The notes under the pieces: generated by a model | Seen by the model: only the letters and a program-made list of their open reading frames with translations | What the model was told of the DNA's origin: nothing | Databases searched by the model: none | Shown: positions 51,650 to 59,610 of the stretch, piece after piece | Layout of the letters: every line of letters begins with the position of its first letter | Numbering within the stretch: the stretch's first letter is position 1 | Program-made: the position numbers and the translations under genes | DNA from: Propioniciclava sp. MC1595 | GTDB taxonomy: Bacteria; Actinomycetota; Actinomycetes; Propionibacteriales; Propionibacteriaceae | DNA length: 64,000 nt | Assembly (NCBI RefSeq): GCF_017569205.1 | Contig: NZ_CP071870.1 | Span: forward strand, 558,001-622,000 | Direction: 5' to 3'

Positions 51650-53412
51650 GCCGGGCCCCCGATCGTGACCACGCGGTCGGCCTCGGCGAGCACGGCGGGG
51701 CGGTGCGAGACGACGACCGCGGCCACCCCGGTGCCGCGCAGGCTGCGCAGCAGGGACGCCTCGGCGTCGGCGTCGAGCCCTGCCGTGGGCTCGTCGAGCA
51801 GCAGGAGCGTCGCCCCGGCGTCGATGCGGACCAGGGCGCGGGCGGTGGCGATGCGGCGGCGCTCCCCGGCCGACAGGCCCTCGGCGTCGTCGCCGATCGT
51901 CCGGGTCGCGTCCATGCCGGGCGCGCCGGCGCGGGCGAGTGCGTCGGCGACCGCGGCGTCGGACGCCTCCGGGTCGCCGAGCCGCACGTTGTCGGCGATC
52001 GTGCCCGCGACCATGCCGGGGTCCTGGCCGACGAAGGCGAGGGCGTCCCGGGACGGCACGGTGACCGACCCGGCGGTGGGGGAGAGGAACCCGACCAGCG
52101 CGTTCAGCACGGTCGTCTTGCCCCCGCCCGACGGGCCGGTGAGCACGACGAATTCGCCGGGGGCCACATCGAAGGAGACCCCCTCGACAGCGGGGCCGGC
52201 CGCCCCCGGATAGGTGTGGGCGAGGTCGCGGACGGCGACCACGGGTGCGCCGACACTCACCGAGGTGACACCATCGCGCGTGATTTCGGTGCTCTGGTGT
52301 CCGGAAGGTGAGTGTCGCGCCTCGGTCCTGTCCGCCTGGTCGCCCTCGATCACCGCGAACGCCTGCTGCGCCGCGGCCATGCCGTCGGCGGCGTCGTGGT
52401 AGTGGACGCCCACCTGACGCACGGGCAGGTAGGCCTCTGGCGCGAGGATCAGCACGAACAGGGCGGTGGCGAGGTCGATCTCGAAGTGCACCACCCGGAA
52501 GCCGACGGTCACGGCGACCACCGCCACCGAGAGCGTCGCCAGCAGTTCCAGCACGAGGGCGGACAGGAACGAGATCCGCAGCGTGCCCATGGTCTCGGCG
52601 CGGTGGGCGTCCTCGGTCTTGCGCAGTCCGATCAGCTGCGCCTTGGCCCGGCCGAACACCTGCAGGGTCGGGAGGCCGGCGACGAGGTCGGCGAAGTGGC
52701 GGGCCAGCCGCTGCTGCGTGCGCCAGCGCTTGGCGGTGCGGGCCTCGGTCGTCCAGCCGACGAGGGCCATGAACACCGGGATGAGCGGGATCGTCAGCGC
52801 CACGATCACCGCCGAGGTGAGGTCGGCGGTCAGGATCGCGACGCCCACGACGACCGGCACCGTCACGGCGAGCAGCAGCTGGGGGAGGTACTTGGAGTAG
52901 AAGCCGTCCAGGGCGTCCAGCCCGACGGTGAGCAGGTTGACCAACCCGGCGGTCGACGTGCGGTCGTCCAACGGGGACGCCAACCGTGCGGCCATCACGT
53001 CCCGGCGCAGCTGTGACTTGACCGCCGCCGCCGCCCGGTGCGCCAGCAGGGTGTTGAGCCACGCCAGCAGCGCCTTGCCGCCGAAGATTGCGGCGAGCAC
53101 GGCGATGATCGCGCCCAGCGCCGGCCACTGGCCCGTGCCGGGCACGGGGGTGACGTACTCGACCCCGGGGGCGGCCTCGAACACGCCCGCGATCGCGCGG
53201 GACAGCACCCACGCCTGGGTCACCGTGAGCACCGCGGTGAGGGTCCCGATCAGGACGCCCCCGGCGATGTACCAGCGCGTCGCCCGGCCCCGCCTCAGCA
53301 GGCGCGGATCGATCGGTCCCTTCGGGGCCGGGGGAGCGGCCGGGGGCGCAACGGAAGGGACGGCGTCCGGTCGGACGCCGCCCCTCGCGTTGTCGTTGCT
53401 GGGCACCCCCAC
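51646..53412 (-). CDS. cydD: Cytochrome bd assembly ABC transporter subunit CydD
   Basis: A 588-residue half-transporter with six membrane helices and an ATPase domain: Walker A GPSGGGKTT, signature LSAGERRRIATAR, Walker B LLLLDEPTAGLD. The sequence RLASPLDDRTSTAGLVNLLT and YLPVRQVGVHYHDAADGMAA are typical of actinobacterial CydD. Between the membrane and ATPase domains is a stretch ARHSPSGHQSTEITRDGVTS encoded by a palindromic DNA element (52247-52320). The start is a GTG at 53412, or a second GTG six bases on; it lies three bases after cydB. Confidence 0.87.
   Translation of the reverse strand: MGVPSNDNARGGVRPDAVPSVAPPAAPPAPKGPIDPRLLRRGRATRWYIAGGVLIGTLTAVLTVTQAWVLSRAIAGVFEAAPGVEYVTPVPGTGQWPALGAIIAVLAAIFGGKALLAWLNTLLAHRAAAAVKSQLRRDVMAARLASPLDDRTSTAGLVNLLTVGLDALDGFYSKYLPQLLLAVTVPVVVGVAILTADLTSAVIVALTIPLIPVFMALVGWTTEARTAKRWRTQQRLARHFADLVAGLPTLQVFGRAKAQLIGLRKTEDAHRAETMGTLRISFLSALVLELLATLSVAVVAVTVGFRVVHFEIDLATALFVLILAPEAYLPVRQVGVHYHDAADGMAAAQQAFAVIEGDQADRTEARHSPSGHQSTEITRDGVTSVSVGAPVVAVRDLAHTYPGAAGPAVEGVSFDVAPGEFVVLTGPSGGGKTTVLNALVGFLSPTAGSVTVPSRDALAFVGQDPGMVAGTIADNVRLGDPEASDAAVADALARAGAPGMDATRTIGDDAEGLSAGERRRIATARALVRIDAGATLLLLDEPTAGLDADAEASLLRSLRGTGVAAVVVSHRPAVLAEADRVVTIGGPA
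52247..52320. repeat. Palindromic element in frame inside cydD
   Basis: GCGCCGACACTCACC (52247-52261) and GGTGAGTGTCGCGC (52307-52320) are near-perfect inverted ends of a 74-bp element with an inner GACACCA/TGGTGTC stem. It encodes the linker between the CydD membrane and ATPase domains. Confidence 0.8.
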
Positions 53413-53415
53413 AGA

Positions 53416-54477
53416 CTAGGCGGCGACCGCCACGTCGTCCGGGATGTTCTTGGTGCTGATCCGCTTGCGGAAGATCCAGATCGACCAGGCCTGGTAGGCC
53501 AGCACGATCGGGACGAACACCACCGCGGCACCCGTCATGATCGTCAGGGTGAGCTCGGTGGAGGCCGCGGTGACGCGGTCCAGCGGGACGGCGGCGGCGG
53601 AGTTGTCGAAGCCCAGGTTCGGCCACATGCGACCGAAGATCCAGACCGCGACCAGCAGGATCGCCACGGTGGTGGCGATGAACGCCCAGCCGTCACGGCC
53701 CTGGCGGATGGCCAGCCACGAGGCGATCAGGCCGACGGCGGCGAGCACGGTCAGCAGCCAGCCGACGATGCCCCAGCCGTAGGCCAGGTTCGCCCACACC
53801 AGGTAGATGGCGCCGCCGACGATGGCGACCAGGCCGACCTTGCCGGAGAACGCCTCGGCGCGGTCGTGGACGACACCCTTGGTCTTCAGGGCCAGGAAGT
53901 TCGCGCCGTGGAACAGGAACAGGACCACGAGCACCACGCCGCCCAGCAGGGCGAACGGGCTGAACAGGCTCCAGAAGCCACCGGTGAACACGTGCAGGTG
54001 CTGCGAACCCTCGGCGAGGGCGACCGGCATGCCGATGATGAAGTTGGCGAAGCCGACGCCGAACACGAGCGACACGACGAACGAGCCCGTGGCGGCCATC
54101 CAGTCGAAGGTGTTGCGCCAACGGGCGTCCGGGTGCTTGGCCCGGTACTCGAAGGCCACGCCCCGGATGATGAGGCCGACGAGGATGAGGAAGAACGGGA
54201 CGTAGAGGCCCGAGAACAGCGTCGCGTACCAGCCGGGGAAGGCCGCGAAGGTGGCGCCACCGGCGGTGAGCAGCCAGACCTCGTTGCCGTCCCAGAGCGG
54301 GCCGACGGTGTTCACGATGACGCGACGCTCCTTCTCGGTCTTGCCGAGGAAGGGGATGAGCATCCCGACGCCGTAGTCGAAGCCTTCGAGGACGAGGTAG
54401 CCGATCCACAGGACGGCGATGAGCACGTACCAGACCACCTGGAGGGTGCTGGGTTCAGTGGCGAGGGGCAACAGCAT
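53416..54477 (-). CDS. cydB: Cytochrome bd ubiquinol/menaquinol oxidase subunit II
   Basis: A 353-residue integral membrane protein with eight to nine helices; opening VVWYVLIAVLWIGYLVLEGF followed by DYGVGML is diagnostic, as are GNEVWLLTAGGATFAAFPGWYA and FLFHGANFL. It pairs with CydA to form the high-affinity terminal oxidase. It starts 16 bases downstream of cydA and is followed after three bases by cydD. Confidence 0.93.
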   Translation of the reverse strand: MLLPLATEPSTLQVVWYVLIAVLWIGYLVLEGFDYGVGMLIPFLGKTEKERRVIVNTVGPLWDGNEVWLLTAGGATFAAFPGWYATLFSGLYVPFFLILVGLIIRGVAFEYRAKHPDARWRNTFDWMAATGSFVVSLVFGVGFANFIIGMPVALAEGSQHLHVFTGGFWSLFSPFALLGGVVLVVLFLFHGANFLALKTKGVVHDRAEAFSGKVGLVAIVGGAIYLVWANLAYGWGIVGWLLTVLAAVGLIASWLAIRQGRDGWAFIATTVAILLVAVWIFGRMWPNLGFDNSAAAVPLDRVTAASTELTLTIMTGAAVVFVPIVLAYQAWSIWIFRKRISTKNIPDDVAVAA

Positions 54478-54493
54478 GGCAGCTCACTCCTTC

Positions 54494-56014
54494 TCAGTAC
54501 GCGAAGGAGAGGACGTCGTCCTCACCCTTGATCTCGACCGGGGGCACCTCGGCCGGCAGGCCGGCCTTGGCGTAGTGGACCATGAGCCCGACCTCGACGA
54601 CCGCGAGGGCGCCGTAGAGGAGCGTGAAGCCGATCATGGAGGCGAACACCGTGCCCGCGCCGACGCCCGGCGAGACCGCGGACGCGGTGGGCAGCACGCC
54701 CGCGACGATCCAGGGCTGGCGGCCCATCTCGGTGAAGATCCAGCCGGCCGAGTTGGCGAACAGCGGGCCGAGCACGACCGCGAGCAGCGCCAGGTTCAGC
54801 AGGGCGCCGGACTTGGGCAGCTTGTCCTTGCGCAGGGCCCACAGGGTCCAGGCGCCGACGGCCATCGCGATGAAGCCGAGCGTCATCATGATGCGGAACG
54901 TCCAGTAGCTGACCGGGATGTTCGGGACGAAGTTCGTCACGCCCACCGTGCGCAGCTTGTCGGCGTACGCCGCCTGCAGGCTGTTCTCGGCCGCGTCGAC
55001 CGGGAGGTTGAACTCCGCGTTCGCGAGGCGCTCGTTGTAGATCTCCTCCAGGTTCCGGATGCCGTGGATCTCGGCGTACGGGTCACCCTTGGCGAGCAGG
55101 CCCAGGACGCCGGGCACGTGCAGCTCGAAGACCGGACGCGAACCGTCCAGCGTGCCGATCGTCAGCAGCGAGAAGGGGGCCATCTCGCCGTTGCCGCCGG
55201 CGGTCTCGTACAGGGCCTCGGCCGCGGCCATCTTCATGGGCTGGACCTGGTACATGATCTTGCCCTGGAAGTCACCGGTGAGGATCGTGCCGAAGCCGGC
55301 CACGATGAGCACCCACGCGCTGAACTTGGCGGCCCAGCGGTAGGCGGAGACGTCGGTGTCCTCCAGCTCGGTGCGGTTGGCCTTGTTCAGGCGGGCCAGG
55401 TGCCACACCGCGATCGCCAGGATGAAGCCGCCCGCGGCCATGTAGGCCGCAGCCAGCGTGTGCGGGAAGGTGGCGAGGAACACCGGGTTGGTGAGCAGCG
55501 CCATGAAGTCGGTCATCTCGGCGCGGTCGGTGACGGGGTTGTACATGGCCCCGACCGGGTTCTGCATGAAGCTGTTGGCCGCGAGGATGAAGATCGCGCT
55601 CAGCATGGTGCCGATGGCGGCCAGCCAGATGGTCATCAGGTGGAGCTTCTTGGGCAGCTTGTCCCAACCGAAGATCCACAGGCCGAGGAAGGTGGACTCG
55701 AGGAAGAACGCCAGCAGCGCCTCCAGCGCCAGCGGCGCCCCGAAGATGTCGCCCACGAAGCGCGAGTACTCCGACCAGTTCATCCCGAACTGGAACTCCT
55801 GCACGATGCCGGTCACGACACCCATGGCGAAGTTGATGAGGAAGAGCTTGCCGTAGAACTTGGTCAGGCGGAGGAACTTCTCGTCGCCCGAGCGATACCA
55901 CATCGTCTGCATGACGGCGACCAACAGCGACAGTGCGATGGTCACGGGCACGAAGAAGTAGTGGTAGACCGTGGTGATGCCAAATTGCCAGCGGGCAATA
56001 GTTTCCGGACTCAT
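54494..56014 (-). CDS. cydA: Cytochrome bd ubiquinol/menaquinol oxidase subunit I
   Basis: A 506-residue heme-bearing subunit. The N-terminal ARWQFGITTVYHYFFVPVTI carries a heme ligand His at residue 18-19; GVVTGIVQEFQFGMNWSEYS and GRQPWIVAGVLPTASAVSP are family signatures. The quinol-binding loop is short, as in Gram-positive-type enzymes. It reduces oxygen to water at low oxygen tension without pumping protons. The promoter has TTGGCA-N18-TACATT ending 8 bases before the ATG, and a BlaI-type operator sits between the two boxes. Confidence 0.93.
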   Translation of the reverse strand: MSPETIARWQFGITTVYHYFFVPVTIALSLLVAVMQTMWYRSGDEKFLRLTKFYGKLFLINFAMGVVTGIVQEFQFGMNWSEYSRFVGDIFGAPLALEALLAFFLESTFLGLWIFGWDKLPKKLHLMTIWLAAIGTMLSAIFILAANSFMQNPVGAMYNPVTDRAEMTDFMALLTNPVFLATFPHTLAAAYMAAGGFILAIAVWHLARLNKANRTELEDTDVSAYRWAAKFSAWVLIVAGFGTILTGDFQGKIMYQVQPMKMAAAEALYETAGGNGEMAPFSLLTIGTLDGSRPVFELHVPGVLGLLAKGDPYAEIHGIRNLEEIYNERLANAEFNLPVDAAENSLQAAYADKLRTVGVTNFVPNIPVSYWTFRIMMTLGFIAMAVGAWTLWALRKDKLPKSGALLNLALLAVVLGPLFANSAGWIFTEMGRQPWIVAGVLPTASAVSPGVGAGTVFASMIGFTLLYGALAVVEVGLMVHYAKAGLPAEVPPVEIKGEDDVLSFAY

Positions 56015-56022
56015 GACCCGGG

Positions 56023-56052
56023 AATGTACTACCTACCGTCGTAGGGTGCCAA
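56023..56052 (-). promoter_or_regulatory. cydA promoter with BlaI-type operator
   Basis: On the minus strand TTGGCA (56047-56052) and TACATT (56023-56028) are 18 bp apart, with the ATG 8 bases on, so the transcript is almost leaderless. The operator GTACTAC-CTACC-GTCGTAG (56026-56044) fills the spacer and overlaps the -10 box, an ideal place for repression. Confidence 0.75.
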
Positions 56053-56158
56053 TTTCCAAACGGCGTTATGCGCGGTTGTCACCCGCGCTGGTGACACGCG
56101 GTGGACCGCGCCCCGCGTGCGGCCGCCTGACGGGACGCGTGTTTCGCGTGTCGAGAAA

Positions 56159-56200
56159 GTACTACCCATTGTCGTAGATGCTGGTCCGTGTGGTTAGGAT
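56159..56200 (+). promoter_or_regulatory. blaI promoter with autoregulatory operator
   Basis: GTACTAC-CCATT-GTCGTAG (56159-56177) has the same arms and 5-bp centre as the cydA site. TAGGAT (56195-56200) ends 7 bases before the ATG, so transcription likely begins at the start codon and the operator covers the -35 region. Confidence 0.75.
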
Positions 56201-56207
56201 GGGGCCC

Positions 56208-56528
56208 ATGCCGATCCTCGGAGACCTCGAACACGCGGTGATGGACGTGTTGTGGGCTCGGCCTGCACCCACCCCGGTGCGCGACGTTCACGAGGAGCTC
56301 GCGCAGGGCCGGGAGATCGCCTACACCACGGTGATGACGGTGTTGGACCGCCTCGCGAAGAAGGGCGTGGTCGCCCGCGAGCTGGACGGACGCGCCTGGC
56401 TGTACCGGCCGGCCCGGTCGCGCCTCGACCTGTACGTCGCCACGATCACCGATGCGCTCGAGGGGCTCACCGAGGAGGAGCGCGCCGAGGTGCTCGGTCG
56501 CGTGGCCGCTGCGTCCCCGGTGGTGTAG
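56208..56528 (+). CDS. BlaI/MecI/CopY-family repressor
   Basis: A 106-residue winged-helix repressor: LGDLEHAVMDVLWARPAPTP, REIAYTTVMTVLDRLAKKGV and ARELDGRAWLYRPARSR form the DNA-binding domain. The short C-terminal helix gives the dimer. BlaI proteins of staphylococci control beta-lactamase and are cleaved by BlaR; no BlaR-type protease or beta-lactamase is here. Mycobacterium tuberculosis BlaI also governs respiratory genes. The ATG at 56208 is preferred over one at 56178, which lies next to the operator. It diverges from cydABDC, and matching operators flank both starts. Confidence 0.87.
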   Translation: MPILGDLEHAVMDVLWARPAPTPVRDVHEELAQGREIAYTTVMTVLDRLAKKGVVARELDGRAWLYRPARSRLDLYVATITDALEGLTEEERAEVLGRVAAASPVV

Positions 56529-56579
56529 GGGAGCCTCTCCTAGCTTGAGGGCCTCCCGCCGACGGCGCAGGATGCTGTC

Positions 56580-57302
56580 ATGACCGACGTCCGTGCTCTG
56601 GTGCACCGGTTCGACCAAGACACCGGGACGCACGCCAGCATGCTGAACAAGCTCCGGGCCGCCGTGCTCGGGGCCAACGACGGCGTCATCTCCACCGCCG
56701 GCCTCGTCATGGGCGTGGCGGGCGCCACCACCAACACCGCCGCCCTCGCCACCGCGGGCATCGCCGGCCTGGTCGCCGGCGCGCTCTCCATGGCCGTCGG
56801 CGAGTACGTCTCGGTCTCGGCCCAGCGCGACTCGGAGCGCGCGCTCCTCGCCAAGGAGGAGCACGAGCTCCGGACCATGCCCGAGGAGGAGCTCGAGGAG
56901 CTCACCCGCCTGCTGCAGGAGAAGGGCATGTCAGACGCCGTCGCGCGCGAGGCCGCCCGCGAGCTCACCGCCCACGACGCGCTGGCCGCGCACGCCGACA
57001 TCGAACTGCGCCTCGACCCCGACGACCTGACCTCGCCGACGCACGCGGCGGTCTCCTCCCTGATCGCCTTCGCCCTCGGCGCGCTCATCCCGCTCCTGGC
57101 CATGCTCCTGAGCCCGCCGAGCACCCGCGTCGTGGTCACGGTGGTGGCCGTCCTGCTGGCGCTGTTCCTCACCGGCTTCCTCTCCGCCCGCGCCGGGGAC
57201 GCCCCCGTGGCGCGCGCGATCGTGCGGAACGTGATCGGCGGCGTCCTGGCCATGGGCATCACCTTCGCGATCGGCACCCTGGTGGGCACCCAGATCGGGT
57301 GA
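56580..57302 (+). CDS. VIT1/CCC1-family iron/manganese transporter
   Basis: A 240-residue membrane protein of the VIT1/CCC1 family: KLRAAVLGANDGVISTAGLV (first helix, conserved), AGALSMAVGEYVSVSAQRDS (the second conserved motif with the metal-binding Met/Glu), a cytoplasmic helical domain rich in Glu (about residues 85-145) and three more hydrophobic segments. Family members move Fe2+ or Mn2+ out of the cytosol. It lies 51 bases after the BlaI gene in the same direction; whether it belongs to the same unit is unclear. Confidence 0.88.
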   Translation: MTDVRALVHRFDQDTGTHASMLNKLRAAVLGANDGVISTAGLVMGVAGATTNTAALATAGIAGLVAGALSMAVGEYVSVSAQRDSERALLAKEEHELRTMPEEELEELTRLLQEKGMSDAVAREAARELTAHDALAAHADIELRLDPDDLTSPTHAAVSSLIAFALGALIPLLAMLLSPPSTRVVVTVVAVLLALFLTGFLSARAGDAPVARAIVRNVIGGVLAMGITFAIGTLVGTQIG

Positions 57303-57331
57303 GCATGCCCCCGGGCGTGGGACCATGAGGC

Positions 57332-59548
57332 ATGTCCTTCGACGTTGACGACATCCTCACCCAGGCCACCACCGACGAACTCGCGCGCCTGGTGTGCGGC
57401 GACGGCACCTGGCACACCAGCGGCATCGAGCGGCTGGGCGTCCGCCGGGTGCGGGTGGCTGACGGGCCCCACGGCCTGCGCGTCGAGCTCGGCGCGTCGC
57501 TGGGGGAGTCCCGGCCGGCGACCTGCTTCCCGCCCGCGGTGGGGCTGGCCTCCTCCTGGAACCCCGCCCTGCTCAAGAGGGTGGGGCAGGCGCTGGGCCG
57601 CGAGGCGTCCGAGCAGGGCGTCGACGTCGTGCTCGGCCCGGGCGTGAACATCAAGCGCTCCCCGCTGGGCGGGCGCAACTTCGAGTACTTCAGTGAGGAC
57701 CCGCTCCTGGCCGGGACGCTGGCGTCCGCGCTCGTGTACGGCCTGCAGGCCGAGGGCGTCGGCGCGTGCGTGAAGCACTTCGCGGCGAACAACCAGGAGA
57801 CCGACCGCATGCGCGTCGACGTGCGCGTCAGCGAGCGCGCCCTGCGCGAGATCTACCTGCCGGCGTTCGAGAAGGTCGTGCTGAGCGCGCACCCGTGGAT
57901 GGTCATGTGCTCCTACAACAAGCTCAACGGCACCCACGTGTCGCAGGACCCGTGGCTGCTCACCGACGTGCTGCGCGGCGACTGGGACTACGACGGCGCC
58001 GTCGTCAGCGACTGGGGTGCGGTGCTCGACCGGGTCGAGTCCCTGGCCGCCGGGCTCGACCTGGAGATGCCGCACGAGCTGGGCAACTCCGACGTCGAGG
58101 TGGCGGACGCCGTGGAGTCGGGCCAGATGTCCCGCGAGCTGCTCGAGCTGGGCGCGGCGCGCATCCTCGCGCTCACCCAGCGGGCCGTGGACGCCGTGCG
58201 CCCGGCTGGGCCGGTGGACGCCGCGGCGCACCACCAGCTCGCCCGCGAGGCCGCCCAGGAGTCGATGGTGCTGCTGGCCAACGACGGCGTCCTGCCGCTG
58301 GCGCCCCGTGCGAAGGTGGCGCTGGTGGGCGAGTTCGCCCGGTCCCCGCGCTTCCAGGGCGGCGGGTCGTCGAAGGTGAACGCCACGACGGTGGAGCGGC
58401 TCGTCGACACGCTCGCCGCCCGGCGCCGGGTGACGTTCGCGCCCGGGTTCCTGCTCTCGGGTGAGTTCGACGACGCGCTGGTGGACGAGGCGGTGGCCGC
58501 GGCCGAGGCGTCCGACGTCGTGGTCGCCTGCCTGGGCCTGCCCGACGCCGAGGAGACGGAGGGGCAGGACCGCACGCACCTGCGCCTGCCCGACGCCCAG
58601 CTCGCCCTGCTCGCCGCGGTCGCGGAGGTCGGCAAGCCCATCGTCGTCGTGCTGAGCAACGGATCGGCGGTCGAGGTGTCGCCGTGGCTCGAGCACGCGA
58701 ACGCCCTCGTCGAGGGCTGGCTCGGCGGACAGGCCGGCGCGCTCGCCCTCGCCGACGTCCTGGTCGGTGACGCCGAGCCGTCCGGACGCCTCGCCGAGAC
58801 GCTCGCCGTCCGCCTGGGCGACCACCCGTCGTCGCTGATGTTCCCGGGTGAGACCGGGTTCGTCGACTACGGCGAGGGCGTGTTCGTGGGCTACCGGGGC
58901 TTCGACGCCGCCGACCGCGAGGTGGCCTTCCCGTTCGGGTTCGGCCTCGGCTACACGACGTTCTCCTACGACCGGCTCGTGGTGAAGGTGACCGGGACGC
59001 CGGCGTCCCGCGACCTGCGCGTGGCCGTGCAGGTGACCGTGACGAACACCGGGGACCGCGCCGGCTGCGAGGTCGTGCAGGTCTACGTCGGCAATGCGCC
59101 GGCGTCAGTGCCGCGCCCGCCGCGCGAGCTGCGCGCGTTCACCAAGCTCCGCCTGGAGCCGGGGGAGTCGCGCACCGTCACCCTGCCGCTGGACGCCCGG
59201 GCGTTCTCGTTCTGGTCCCAGGTGCACGGCCGCTGGGTCGTGGAGTCGGGCCTGTTCACGATCGAGGCCGGCCCGAACTCGCGCGACCTGCCGCTGGTGC
59301 AGGAGCTCAGGCTCGACGTGCCCGCGCGCCGCGCCCGCCTGCACGCCGAGTCGACCATCGCGGAGTGGATGGCCGACGAGGAGGCGTGGGCCGCGCTGAT
59401 GGCGCGCGTCCCCGGCGGGGCCAGCATCGAGTTCACCCCCGAGGTGATGGCGGTGATGGCCGGGCAGCCGCTGCGCCGGTTCGCCAAGTACCCCGACGTC
59501 CCGCTGACCGCCGCCGACGTGGACGCCGTGCTGGCCAGCCACGGCTGA
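57332..59548 (+). CDS. Glycoside hydrolase family 3 beta-glucosidase-like enzyme
   Basis: A 738-residue GH3 enzyme, likely cytoplasmic as there is no signal peptide. The N-terminal barrel has RVADGPHGLR, GPGVNIKRSPLGGRNFEYFS, VGACVKHFAANNQETDR, and the nucleophile Asp227 in AVVSDWGAV. The second domain has VACLGLPDAEETEGQDRTHL, including the acid/base region, and the C-terminus is a fibronectin-III-like domain (VTVTNTGDRAGCEVVQVYVG). Likely substrates are beta-glucosides taken up by the cell. No sugar transporter is next to it. Confidence 0.88.
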   Translation: MSFDVDDILTQATTDELARLVCGDGTWHTSGIERLGVRRVRVADGPHGLRVELGASLGESRPATCFPPAVGLASSWNPALLKRVGQALGREASEQGVDVVLGPGVNIKRSPLGGRNFEYFSEDPLLAGTLASALVYGLQAEGVGACVKHFAANNQETDRMRVDVRVSERALREIYLPAFEKVVLSAHPWMVMCSYNKLNGTHVSQDPWLLTDVLRGDWDYDGAVVSDWGAVLDRVESLAAGLDLEMPHELGNSDVEVADAVESGQMSRELLELGAARILALTQRAVDAVRPAGPVDAAAHHQLAREAAQESMVLLANDGVLPLAPRAKVALVGEFARSPRFQGGGSSKVNATTVERLVDTLAARRRVTFAPGFLLSGEFDDALVDEAVAAAEASDVVVACLGLPDAEETEGQDRTHLRLPDAQLALLAAVAEVGKPIVVVLSNGSAVEVSPWLEHANALVEGWLGGQAGALALADVLVGDAEPSGRLAETLAVRLGDHPSSLMFPGETGFVDYGEGVFVGYRGFDAADREVAFPFGFGLGYTTFSYDRLVVKVTGTPASRDLRVAVQVTVTNTGDRAGCEVVQVYVGNAPASVPRPPRELRAFTKLRLEPGESRTVTLPLDARAFSFWSQVHGRWVVESGLFTIEAGPNSRDLPLVQELRLDVPARRARLHAESTIAEWMADEEAWAALMARVPGGASIEFTPEVMAVMAGQPLRRFAKYPDVPLTAADVDAVLASHG

Positions 59549-59554
59549 CCCTGC

Positions 59555-59588
59555 GCCGACAGCCTGCCTTCCGCGCGCCGAGAGCCTG
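59555..59588. repeat. 22-bp-period repeat array, locus 3 (two copies)
   Basis: GCCGACAGCCTG at 59555 and GCCGAGAGCCTG at 59577, exactly 22 bp apart, between convergent genes. The spacer after the first core (CCTTCCGCGC) resembles that at 5443 (CCTTCCCCGC). Confidence 0.75.
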
Positions 59589-59610
59589 CCTCCCGCTCCG
59601 CCGCGGTGGG

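Noticed and set aside
56208-56528. A beta-lactam resistance locus around the BlaI gene
   Set aside because: No beta-lactamase, PBP or BlaR/MecR sensor is nearby, and the operators point to cydA and the PFOR operon.
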